The position numbers were made by a program, and so were the translations under genes. From assembly GCA_046262515.1 (NCBI GenBank), contig JBHEMP010000130.1, positions 1 through 38,587 on the forward strand: DNA of 38,587 nucleotides, written 5' to 3'. Position 1 is the first letter of the stretch. Every line of letters begins with the position of its first letter. The DNA comes from JAXDLW01 sp046262515. GTDB lineage: Bacteria > Chloroflexota > Dormibacteria > DASZGP01. The notes under the pieces are model-generated. The model did no database searches. It worked only from the letters and a program-made list of their open reading frames with translations, and was not told where the DNA came from. This document shows positions 30,207-36,943 of the stretch, in pieces.

Positions 30207-30604
30207 TCCGCTACCTCGCGGGAGGGTGGTTTGCTGCAGTGGCAATTCTGGCGTCAGGCTGTGCGACGCACCCGTTGCCGGCCGAATCCAACCTGAAATA
30301 TCCAGGCTCGACGACTTTCCAGGCGGAATACCCATTGACCAGCGCGATCTTCGGCGCCTCCTCAGCGCAGGATGAAACCGTCATCCTCGGGACGCCTGAT
30401 GGCGTGACCTCCCGGTCTGTCCTTGACTGGTATGCCGTGGAGCTATCGAAACGGGGCTGGCACTCCACCAAGCTGGATTCCCAAGGATCCTTCACCCGCG
30501 CGAACAAGGGGTATCGCGAGGTGTTGACGGTGCAGATTCTGGGATCAGTGGCGGGCGCGTCCCAGCCCCGCACCAAGTACGCCGTCAAGACCACCGTCCA
30601 GTAA
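30203..30604 (+). CDS. Small lipoprotein at the end of the lipid operon
   Basis: A 133-residue protein with a signal peptide and lipobox (ILASGC, Cys20). The mature part is about 113 residues with a pattern of strands and one helix (SVLDWYAVELSKRGWHS). This resembles small lipoproteins in which a predicted helix packs on a sheet, but I cannot name a family. Its ATG overlaps the synthetase stop by four bases (ATGA), so it is translationally coupled to the acyl-CoA genes. It might bind or help import the lipid substrate; that is only inference from position. A strong hairpin lies 31 bases after its stop. Confidence 0.8.
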   Translation: MIRYLAGGWFAAVAILASGCATHPLPAESNLKYPGSTTFQAEYPLTSAIFGASSAQDETVILGTPDGVTSRSVLDWYAVELSKRGWHSTKLDSQGSFTRANKGYREVLTVQILGSVAGASQPRTKYAVKTTVQ

Positions 30605-30635
30605 TTCGCGATATCCGGGATCTACCCGGCGACGG

Positions 30636-30659
30636 CCTCGGCCCATATTGCGGCCGAGG
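30636..30659. terminator. Bidirectional hairpin between convergent operons
   Basis: Perfect 8-bp stem CCTCGGCC/GGCCGAGG with an 8-base loop, extendable by a G-U and a G-C pair. It lies between the lipoprotein stop (30604) and the SDR stop (30671). A smaller CCGGG/CCCGG hairpin (30615-30629) precedes it. No T tract. Confidence 0.6.
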
Positions 30660-30670
30660 TCCACCGCGAA

Positions 30671-31456
30671 TCAGACCAGCGTTTTCCGCAGGCGCCGCAT
30701 GCCACGGATCCAGCGGTCATAATCGGTCGCCTTGCGCTGGAAGTAGTCGCGCACCTCGGGGTGAGGAAGGATGAGGAAGCGTTCCTCAGCGAGGCCGAGA
30801 ACCACGGCTTCAGCCACCTGCGAAGGCTCCAGCGCGCCCTCGTGCAGGAACTCGGTGCCCCCGAGGCCCAGCATGGGCGTCCGTACGCCCTGGGGACAGA
30901 GCGCCGACACCCTGATGCCGTCATCCCCATGGGCAATCGACAGCCACTCCAGAAATGACAGACCCGCGGCCTTGGTCGTGCCGTAGGGCGCGCTCAGCAC
31001 CTGGTTGAGAAGGCCCGCCGCCGACACCGTCCCCAGCAGGTAGCCCTCGCCGCGGCGCAGCATGTGTGGCAGCACGTGCCGCGCGACATAGACGTGCGCC
31101 ATGACATGGACGCCGAAGCTGCGCATCCAGTCCTCATCGGGCGACTCTGGGCCGGCGCCCACACCGATGCCGGCGTTGGAGCAGAAGATGTCGATTCGCC
31201 CGTGGCGCGCCAGCGTCGACTCGACCAGCGCCTTGACTTCCGCCTCGACGGTCACGTCGGCGCGCACGGAGCTGGCGACCACGCCCCTGGCGGCGACCTC
31301 GGCGTTGACCTCGGCCGCAACCCGCGAAGCGGCAGCAGCCTCCAGGTCGGCCACCACGATCGCTTCGGCGCCGCGCTCGGCGAACCTGCGGCACAGCGCG
31401 GCGCCAATGCCGCTGCCGCCACCGGTGACGACGATCACTCGCCCCTGGACATCCAT
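30671..31456 (-). CDS. Short-chain dehydrogenase/reductase
   Basis: A 261-residue classical SDR. The cofactor motif TGGGSGIG is at 11-18, Asp37 (VADLE) at the end of strand 2 suggests NAD, SNAG is at 93-96, and the catalytic residues are Ser145 (TVSAAG), Tyr158 and Lys162 (YGTTKAA). The helix-4 Asn of the tetrad is replaced by His117 (FGVHVMAHVY). It starts with ATG one base after the MaoC stop, so the pair is one operon. With the acyl-CoA dehydrogenase operon convergent to it, a role as hydroxyacyl or steroid dehydrogenase is plausible but unproven. Confidence 0.9.
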   Translation of the reverse strand: MDVQGRVIVVTGGGSGIGAALCRRFAERGAEAIVVADLEAAAASRVAAEVNAEVAARGVVASSVRADVTVEAEVKALVESTLARHGRIDIFCSNAGIGVGAGPESPDEDWMRSFGVHVMAHVYVARHVLPHMLRRGEGYLLGTVSAAGLLNQVLSAPYGTTKAAGLSFLEWLSIAHGDDGIRVSALCPQGVRTPMLGLGGTEFLHEGALEPSQVAEAVVLGLAEERFLILPHPEVRDYFQRKATDYDRWIRGMRRLRKTLV

Positions 31457-31457
31457 C

Positions 31458-31910
31458 TCAGCCCAGGTACCGGACGACGGTCTCCGCGACGCACGCCGGT
31501 TTCTCAGCGCCCTCGGCCTGGACCGTCACCTCGAATACCGCCTGCACCCCGCCCGCCACGGCGACCACCTCCTTGAGTACTCCCTTTGCCTGGACCCTGG
31601 AACCGACGCGTACCGGCGACGGGAACCGGACGCGGTTGAGGCCGTAGTTCAGGCCCATCTTCACGCCCTCAACCTTGACCGCCGTGCTCATCAGCACCGG
31701 CACCAGGGCGAGCGTGAGGTACCCGTGGGCGATCGTCCCGCCAAAAGGCCCCGCCTGCGCGCGGTCGGGGTCGACATGGATCCACTGGTGGTCCCCCGTC
31801 GCGTCCGCGAAGAGGTCGACGTCGGTTTGGGTCACCTCTCTCCACTCACTCGGCGGGAGCTCCGTGCCGGCCATCCCGGCGAGGGCTTCGATTGATGGCA
31901 CTGTCAACAT
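31458..31910 (-). CDS. MaoC-type hot-dog dehydratase (enoyl-CoA hydratase 2 family)
   Basis: A 150-residue single hot-dog-fold protein. The hydratase motif is FADATGDHQWIHVDP with catalytic Asp40 and His45 spaced as in PhaJ-type (R)-specific enoyl-CoA hydratases. FGGTIAHGYLTLALVP and LNRVRFPSPVRVGSRV are typical of the family. It would hydrate the enoyl-CoA made by acyl-CoA dehydrogenases. The ATG at 31910 has GGAGGA 9 bases upstream. It is followed after one base by the SDR, which could oxidise the hydroxyl product. Confidence 0.93.
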   Translation of the reverse strand: MLTVPSIEALAGMAGTELPPSEWREVTQTDVDLFADATGDHQWIHVDPDRAQAGPFGGTIAHGYLTLALVPVLMSTAVKVEGVKMGLNYGLNRVRFPSPVRVGSRVQAKGVLKEVVAVAGGVQAVFEVTVQAEGAEKPACVAETVVRYLG

Positions 31911-31964
31911 GAGTCGCGTTCCTCCGAGGCGGTTCAGGCCATGGTCGCGGCGTGCACGGAAGCC

Positions 31965-32324
31965 TCAGATGCGATCATCATCTACCACGTGGATTGCGCT
32001 CTCCTCAGCCGCCTGCGCCGGCGACCGCAGGGTGTCGTCGCGGTCCAGCGGTGCGACGCGGCCCTCGTCGCCACGCCCAACGTCAGCGATCTCGAAGGCC
32101 GCCTCGGGCGGTGCGATCTCGCTTTCCGGCGACTCCTCGGCCAGCCTCTCGTCGAGAGTGTCGCGCCGGTAGGGGTCGTCCGGGATGTTAGTCCCTGAGA
32201 GGTCACGCGAATCGTCCGTTACCTCGCCCGGTTCAGGATCGTGGCTCCCGAGCGGGGCAAGGGAATCAGCGGGGGAATCGTTCCACGGAAGATCCTCGGG
32301 ATGATCGGATTCGCGGTCGGTCAT
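31965..32324 (-). CDS. Small acidic, probably disordered protein
   Basis: A 119-residue protein rich in Asp, Glu, Pro and Ser with no hydrophobic core, signal peptide or membrane segment. The most regular part is DDPYRRDTLDERLAEESPE in the middle, which could be a short helix. No family recognised. The start is ATG at 32324, fixed by AAGGAGG five bases upstream; an in-frame ATG at 32378 would add 18 residues but has no such site. The acidic composition recalls stress or DNA/RNA-associated accessory proteins, but nothing specific supports a function. It stands alone, 54 bases upstream of the maoC start. Confidence 0.7.
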   Translation of the reverse strand: MTDRESDHPEDLPWNDSPADSLAPLGSHDPEPGEVTDDSRDLSGTNIPDDPYRRDTLDERLAEESPESEIAPPEAAFEIADVGRGDEGRVAPLDRDDTLRSPAQAAEESAIHVVDDDRI

Positions 32325-32329
32325 GGCAG

Positions 32330-32336
32330 CCTCCTT
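32330..32336 (-). promoter_or_regulatory. Ribosome binding site that fixes the acidic-protein start
   Basis: AAGGAGG on the minus strand, 5 bases before the ATG at 32324. It favours this start over the ATG at 32378. Confidence 0.75.
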
Positions 32337-32427
32337 GAGGATTTTGTCCTCGTTGGTCCGGTAACCCACTTTAGTCATCGGTGCCTTCCCCGGCGCAGCC
32401 CCCGCAGGAAACAGGCGGCGCGGACGT

Positions 32428-32433
32428 TATAGT
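32428..32433 (+). promoter_or_regulatory. Possible -10 box upstream of the GGDEF gene
   Basis: TATAGT on the plus strand, about 105 bases before the TTG start at 32539. No recognisable -35. Confidence 0.35.
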
Positions 32434-32538
32434 CGTAGAGGAGTCGGCATTCGCCGGGGACCTGGCCGACCCTCCACACGATGGTGTCGTTCGGCGCACG
32501 GGACGCTCCGAGGCCCATCTGTAAACAGGCGGTATCAA

Positions 32539-33294
32539 TTGCAATCCTCAACTTCCAGCGCGTTGGCACAGCCATTCACGGGGCAGGAGCGTCGGGACGG
32601 CCTCGCCCGCGACCAGCGGAATGCACTGGCCAAATGGCTGGACCTCGATCCCCGCACCCTCGGCCTGGTTTCCGGGGAGGCCATCGGGGCGCTGGGCCTG
32701 GCACTGGAGGCAAACCGCGCCGCGGGATTGCGCATCCGACAGCTACGGCGGGCCACGACGGTGCTTCGCGACCAGGTGGGGGTGCTGCAGCAGCAGACGC
32801 TGGCGGATCCTCTAACCGGCGTGGCAAGCCGGCGCGCGCTTGAGCTGCGGCTGGAGCACGAATGCGCCATGTTGCGACGAACGGGGATTCCCTTCGCGGT
32901 CTTTGTCCTCGACGCCAACAGCCTCAAGCAGGTCAATGACCTCTGGGGCCACGGGTCTGGCGACGCCTTTCTCCGCGAGCTGGCGGCCCGGCTGCTGGTA
33001 TCCGTGCGCGGTGTGGACATGGTGGCACGCCTTGGCGGAGACGAATTTGTCCTGGTCTGCCCCCACGCCAGCGAGACTTCCGCGGCGGACCTGGCCGGCC
33101 GGCTCAGTGTGGCCCTGGGGAAGCCCATGACCGCCGGCCCCCAGGGCGAGATTCCGATGTCAGTGTCCACGGGTTGGGCGATTGCCGAGCCTGGCGCGAC
33201 GCCGGGTCAACTCCTGCAGCGTGCCGATGAGGCGATGTACCGCGCAAAAACCAACCGCACGGCCACCACCGGCGCCGAGGACCGCCAGGTCTAG
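32539..33294 (+). CDS. GGDEF diguanylate cyclase
   Basis: A 251-residue cytoplasmic enzyme predicted to make cyclic di-GMP from two GTP. The GGDEF motif is intact at 166-170 (ARLGGDEFVLV), with the inhibitory I-site RxxD (RGVD, 157-160) exactly five residues before it, so product feedback is expected. The metal/substrate segment VLDANSLKQVNDLWGHGSGD (about 123-142) is present. Residues 1-85 are a short helical region with a coiled-coil end (RQLRRATTVLRDQVGVLQQQ) that may drive dimerisation; no PAS, GAF, REC or membrane sensor domain is visible. The start is uncertain: TTG at 32539 is the first, and another TTG lies at 32563. No EAL or HD-GYP gene is in the window. Confidence 0.9.
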   Translation: MQSSTSSALAQPFTGQERRDGLARDQRNALAKWLDLDPRTLGLVSGEAIGALGLALEANRAAGLRIRQLRRATTVLRDQVGVLQQQTLADPLTGVASRRALELRLEHECAMLRRTGIPFAVFVLDANSLKQVNDLWGHGSGDAFLRELAARLLVSVRGVDMVARLGGDEFVLVCPHASETSAADLAGRLSVALGKPMTAGPQGEIPMSVSTGWAIAEPGATPGQLLQRADEAMYRAKTNRTATTGAEDRQV

Positions 33295-33301
33295 AGTGTC
33301 C

Positions 33302-33314
33302 GCCCCGTCGGGGC
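33302..33314 (+). terminator. Short GC hairpin after the GGDEF gene
   Basis: GCCCC-GTC-GGGGC, 7 bases after the stop at 33294 and 14 bases before the next -10 box. Confidence 0.35.
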
Positions 33315-33328
33315 ACGATCCACGCCGG

Positions 33329-33334
33329 TAGCCT
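33329..33334 (+). promoter_or_regulatory. -10 box for the leaderless DMT transporter transcript
   Basis: TAGCCT, 7 bases before the GTG at 33342, preceded by CGG. No Shine-Dalgarno. Confidence 0.5.
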
Positions 33335-33341
33335 CATCCGC

Positions 33342-34250
33342 GTGACAGCCATGCGGGCGCTTACCAGGCGCGCCGAGTTTCCCCTGGTCATTTCCGCGAC
33401 GTCCTTCGGGACACTGGCCGTCTTCGGCAAGCTGGCGTACGCCGACGGGGTCAATGTGCAGACCCTGCTGGGGTTCCGCTTCCTCCTGGCGGGCAGCGTC
33501 CTGTTGCTGGTTGTCGTGGCACGGCGACGACCGCGCCCGGGGCGGCGCACCTTCCTCGCCCTCGTGGCGCTCGGCTCGGCAGGGTATGTGGGGCAGTCCG
33601 CGGCGTACTTCAACAGCCTGCGGTTTGTACCGGCGGCCGTGACCTCGATCCTCCTTTACACGTACCCGGCTATCGTCACCGTTGCCAGCGTCCGCCTCTA
33701 CGGTGCGCCCATGGATCGCGCCCGGGCGGCGGCGGTGGTGCTGGCCTTGTTGGGGTCGGCGCTGGTGGCCAGCCCCTCCGGCGGGTTGCGCTGGGAGGGC
33801 ATCGTACTGGGCCTGCTGTCGGCCGCGGTCTACAGCACGTACATCCTGGCGGGCAAGCGAGTCATGGCCCGCGTGGACCCCGTCACGGCGATCACCGTCA
33901 TCGCCCTCAGCGGTGGGCTGACCTACATGGCCTTCACGCTGGCGACGCACTCCCTGTCGCCGCCGCACAGTGCGCGCGGTTGGTTGGCGATCGTGGGCCT
34001 GGCGCTGATCGCGACCGTGGTCGGAGGGGGGGGATTCCTGGCGGGGCTGCGGCGGACCGACCCCGGGCGAGCCTCACTCATCAGCACGCTGGAGCCCGTG
34101 TCCACGGCGACGCTGGCCTTCCTCATCTTCGGCGAGCTGCTAGGGCCGCTTCAGCTCGTCGGGGGTGCGCTCGTTCTGGCGGCAGTGGTGATGACCGCCA
34201 GGGCTCCGGAAAAGGCCCTGCCCGCGGAGCCGATGGCCCTCAGGGACTAA
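33342..34250 (+). CDS. EamA/DMT-family membrane transporter
   Basis: A 302-residue inner-membrane protein with about ten hydrophobic helices in two five-helix EamA repeats (about 12-135 and 155-290). Typical segments are GFRFLLAGSVLLL, YFNSLRFVPAAVTSILLYTYPAIV at the end of the first repeat, and ISTLEPVSTATLAFLIFGELL at the matching place in the second. Family members export amino acids or other small metabolites; the substrate is unknown. The GTG at 33342 is placed 7 bases after TAGCCT, so a leaderless start is likely. It is convergent to the MFS gene with 29 bases between stops, filled by palindrome copy C. Confidence 0.9.
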   Translation: MTAMRALTRRAEFPLVISATSFGTLAVFGKLAYADGVNVQTLLGFRFLLAGSVLLLVVVARRRPRPGRRTFLALVALGSAGYVGQSAAYFNSLRFVPAAVTSILLYTYPAIVTVASVRLYGAPMDRARAAAVVLALLGSALVASPSGGLRWEGIVLGLLSAAVYSTYILAGKRVMARVDPVTAITVIALSGGLTYMAFTLATHSLSPPHSARGWLAIVGLALIATVVGGGGFLAGLRRTDPGRASLISTLEPVSTATLAFLIFGELLGPLQLVGGALVLAAVVMTARAPEKALPAEPMALRD

Positions 34251-34276
34251 GCCTGGATCCACCGATCCCGGCCAAG
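34248..34276 (+). repeat. 29-base intergenic imperfect palindrome, copy C
   Basis: Begins with the TAA stop of the DMT gene, TAAGCCTGGATC, and ends GATCCCGGCCAAG. The arms pair at 8 of 10 positions. It sits between two convergent genes, where a bidirectional terminator would be expected. See copies A and B. Confidence 0.6.
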
Positions 34277-34279
34277 AAC

Positions 34280-35503
34280 TCAGTCCGGGGGTGGGCCGAC
34301 GGTGGGTCTAAGCCAGGCCGCGGCGATGGCCGCGCTGACCACCGTCAGTACGGCCGCGACGGCAAGCGCGAGCCGGGGCGCGACCCCCACAACGGGGCCG
34401 GAGAGCGCAGACCCCAGTGGGAACCCGAAGTAGTTGAGACTCATCGAGATCGCGATCGCGCGCCCGAGCCAGCGCGTCCCCGTGACCCGCTGCCGAACGC
34501 CGAAAAGGGTCACGTCGAGGGGTCCAATGAAGGCCCCGGCGACAAGGTTGGCGAGAGCCAGGACCCAGAGGTTCGGTGCCAGCGCCATCGTGGCCGCGCC
34601 GACAGCGCTACCGAGAAGCCCAAGCACCACGATCCGCGTCTCCCTTCCCCGCGTGCGCACGCGGCCAAATGCGAAGGCGGCGGCGGCGCCCCCACCTCCC
34701 TGCAGCGCCCACATCGCGCCGACGACGGGGCTGCTCCCATGCAGCTGGCCCAGGACCAGCACCGGCAGCGCCACCACGATCAGACCGCCGCCGATGTTCA
34801 GGGTCGTCATGGAGCCGGCGATAGCCCTCAGCACTGGGTGACGGAGGACGTAGCGGACCCCGGCGAGTGCGCTGCGGAGGAGCGGCTCGTCACTGTCATC
34901 GTGGCGACTGCCGGGTTCCGCCGTTCCGATCAGCGCCATCGCGGCGGCGATGTAGAGCGATGCAGCTACCAGGATCGCCACCTCGGGCCCGAACACACCG
35001 ACCATGAACCCTCCCAGCGCCGGCCCGACCAGGATCGTCAGCGTGTACCCGGAGCTGTCGATGGCGTTGCCCCTACCCCAGAGATGTTCCGGCAGCACCA
35101 GGGGCACCACCGAACGCATGCCGGCCGCGCTCAGCATCCCCGTCACTCCACCGACAAGCGCCAGGCCCAGGAGAGCAGCTGCGGGCAGCGAGTGCGCCAG
35201 GCTGAGCAAGGCGATCGCGAATAGCGCCACGGCGCCCAGCGCGTAGTCCAGTGTCATCAGGCGCACCCTTCCGTAGCGGTCCAGGAGCGCCCCGGCGACC
35301 GGGCTCAGGACCAGGCCGGGTCCGACGAACAGGAACACGGTCAGGCCCGCCAGCGAGGGTGAACGGTAACGCTGGAGCACAAAGAGCACCATGACCACGG
35401 TCAGCATGGCCTCCGCGCCACGGCCGACCAGACTGGCGCCCGTCATCCGTCCGAAGCCGGGGGTGGCGAGCGCCGCGCGGTAACTGGAGGTTGGTGCCTG
35501 CAT
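34280..35503 (-). CDS. MFS efflux transporter
   Basis: A 407-residue major facilitator with about twelve hydrophobic segments. The loop 2-3 motif is GALLDRYGRVRLM (variant of GxLaDrxGrkxxl) near residue 72. It resembles the MFS_3 / enterobactin-exporter-like group of drug or siderophore exporters. I start it at the ATG at 35503 (MQAPTSSYRAALATPGFGRM), because the open frame further upstream (to 35947) overlaps the divergent CorA-like gene and is not transporter-like. A TTG three codons earlier is possible. No clear promoter box or ribosome site was found. Confidence 0.9.
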   Translation of the reverse strand: MQAPTSSYRAALATPGFGRMTGASLVGRGAEAMLTVVMVLFVLQRYRSPSLAGLTVFLFVGPGLVLSPVAGALLDRYGRVRLMTLDYALGAVALFAIALLSLAHSLPAAALLGLALVGGVTGMLSAAGMRSVVPLVLPEHLWGRGNAIDSSGYTLTILVGPALGGFMVGVFGPEVAILVAASLYIAAAMALIGTAEPGSRHDDSDEPLLRSALAGVRYVLRHPVLRAIAGSMTTLNIGGGLIVVALPVLVLGQLHGSSPVVGAMWALQGGGGAAAAFAFGRVRTRGRETRIVVLGLLGSAVGAATMALAPNLWVLALANLVAGAFIGPLDVTLFGVRQRVTGTRWLGRAIAISMSLNYFGFPLGSALSGPVVGVAPRLALAVAAVLTVVSAAIAAAWLRPTVGPPPD

Positions 35504-35543
35504 CAGTTCCAATGATCGAGGATGGCGCGCGGTTGCAATCGCG

Positions 35544-35549
35544 GATACT
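35544..35549 (+). promoter_or_regulatory. Possible -10 box for the leaderless CorA-like gene
   Basis: GATACT (one base from TATACT), 6 bases before the ATG at 35556. It favours this ATG over another at 35552 in a different frame. Confidence 0.45.
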
Positions 35550-35555
35550 CGATGG

Positions 35556-36734
35556 ATGCCAGCGAACCCGCCGCCACCACGCCCAAAGCGCAAAGCGCCG
35601 TCCTCCTCGGGCGCACGCCGCGGCAAACCCCGCTCGGTGGCCGCCGCCGTCAACCTCGCGGAGTCGGTGCAGGAATCCACCGCCGCCGTGGAGGACGTCC
35701 CAGCCCCTCCCGAAGTGGAAACCGAGGGGCCAGTCGAGAAGCGCCGCCGAGCGCCCCAGGGCCGCACCACGCAGGTGCACATGTTCCGCGAGGGCTCGCT
35801 CGACGACCACGTGCCGCTGGACCGCATCCCGGCCCTCGTCCGCGATGACGCCAACCTGGCGTGGATCGACCTATCCGAATACCCGCGGGCCGACTTCCAG
35901 CATGTCGCCGACCTGCTCGGCCTGCATCCGCTTACCGTCCGGGCCACCCTGGCGGACTGGGAGCGCCCACGTGTGGATGTCTTCCCTGCCTATTTCTACA
36001 TGAGCGTCACCGTCGTCGACGCCGACCAGGCGCGCCGCAAGCTGGTTGCCCGCGAGTTGAACATCGTCGTGGCGCGGAACTTCCTTATCACCGCGCACAA
36101 GTCGTCGATGCCGTTCACGGAGAAGATCCGCGACCGCCTGCGCCAGAGCCCCGAAGTGGCGACGCTGCACACCGCCTACGGCCTGTACATCGTCCTGGGT
36201 GAGCTGCTGGAGCACTACGCGGGGCTCTTCGAGCACATCGACGAGGAAATCGAGCGCGTCGAAGAGGCAGCCCTCACCGAGACGTCCGACCGGTTCCTGG
36301 AGGACCTGCTGGCCCTGAAGCGCTACATCTTTGTCCTGTCCCGGTTCGCGGAGCAACACCGGAGCGTCTTCGCCGTCCTTACACGGCCGGACTTCACGCA
36401 TGTGTCGGGGGAACGGATCGAGCCCTACTTCAAGGACCTCCAGGAGGACCTGGCGCGGCTCATTGATCGCCTCAGCGCGGCCCGGGAGTCGGTCACCGAC
36501 GCCTTCGACATCTATGTGTCCCAGGTGTCCCATCGAACCAGCCAGTTACTTCGCGTGCTCACCCTCATATCCACCGTGGTCTTGCCCGCGACCCTGGTGG
36601 TCTCCTTCTTCGCCACCAGCTTTACCTGGACCCACGCCCTCTACTCCTTCCCGGCGTTCCTGGTCATGCTGCTGCTGGCGATCGGCCTGCCCACCGGCAT
36701 CCTGCTGTTCATCCGCGCCCGTAAGTTGGTCTGA
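35556..36734 (+). CDS. CorA-like divalent cation transporter family protein lacking the GMN motif
   Basis: A 392-residue CorA-superfamily protein. The first 70 residues are Pro/Arg/Ala-rich and low in complexity. Residues about 80-320 match the cytoplasmic CorA domain with its long stalk helix (DEEIERVEEAALTETSDRFLEDL). Two C-terminal helices follow (LLRVLTLISTVVLPATLVVSFF and ALYSFPAFLVMLLLAIGLPTG), then a basic tail. In Mg2+ channels the first helix ends in the signature GMN; here the same place reads FFATSF. The ion, or whether it transports at all, is therefore open. It is followed after 14 bases by a small membrane protein gene, likely the same operon. Confidence 0.88.
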   Translation: MPANPPPPRPKRKAPSSSGARRGKPRSVAAAVNLAESVQESTAAVEDVPAPPEVETEGPVEKRRRAPQGRTTQVHMFREGSLDDHVPLDRIPALVRDDANLAWIDLSEYPRADFQHVADLLGLHPLTVRATLADWERPRVDVFPAYFYMSVTVVDADQARRKLVARELNIVVARNFLITAHKSSMPFTEKIRDRLRQSPEVATLHTAYGLYIVLGELLEHYAGLFEHIDEEIERVEEAALTETSDRFLEDLLALKRYIFVLSRFAEQHRSVFAVLTRPDFTHVSGERIEPYFKDLQEDLARLIDRLSAARESVTDAFDIYVSQVSHRTSQLLRVLTLISTVVLPATLVVSFFATSFTWTHALYSFPAFLVMLLLAIGLPTGILLFIRARKLV

Positions 36735-36748
36735 AAGGAGACATCCCA

Positions 36749-36943
36749 ATGTATCGAGCCGTGCTGGTGGTCCTTGACGTTTTCGCGATCCTCCTTGGGC
36801 TCGTCTGGACCGGCCAGGGAATCGGGATCATCAAGGGAAGCTTCATGACCGGTAGCGCCTTCTGGCTGGTGGTCGGCCTGGTGCTCCTGGTCCTGGGCGG
36901 CGGTCACCTGGCGCTGCTGGCGGTGAAGGGCCGCAGGCCCTAA
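36749..36943 (+). CDS. Small two-helix membrane protein
   Basis: A 64-residue protein with two hydrophobic helices, about 4-24 (AVLVVLDVFAILLGLVWTG) and 38-58 (FWLVVGLVLLVLGGGHLALL), joined by the Gly-rich loop GQGIGIIKGSFMTGS. The family is not named. The ATG at 36749 has an AAAGGAG site about 8 bases upstream, 14 bases after the CorA-like stop. Co-transcription suggests it may be a partner of that membrane protein, as inference only. Its stop overlaps the stop of the convergent GH15 gene by four bases (CTAA). Confidence 0.78.
   Translation: MYRAVLVVLDVFAILLGLVWTGQGIGIIKGSFMTGSAFWLVVGLVLLVLGGGHLALLAVKGRRP

Noticed and set aside
32375..32575. Minus-strand 66-residue frame before the acidic protein
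   Set aside because: Part of it looks protein-like (CRLLYDYNVRAACFLRG), but it overlaps the GGDEF start and has no ribosome site or clear -10 box. Too weak to list as a gene.
33980..35224. 414-residue plus-strand frame across the DMT/MFS junction
   Set aside because: Charged, Gln/Arg/Asp-rich shadow that overlaps the end of one transporter and is antisense to another.
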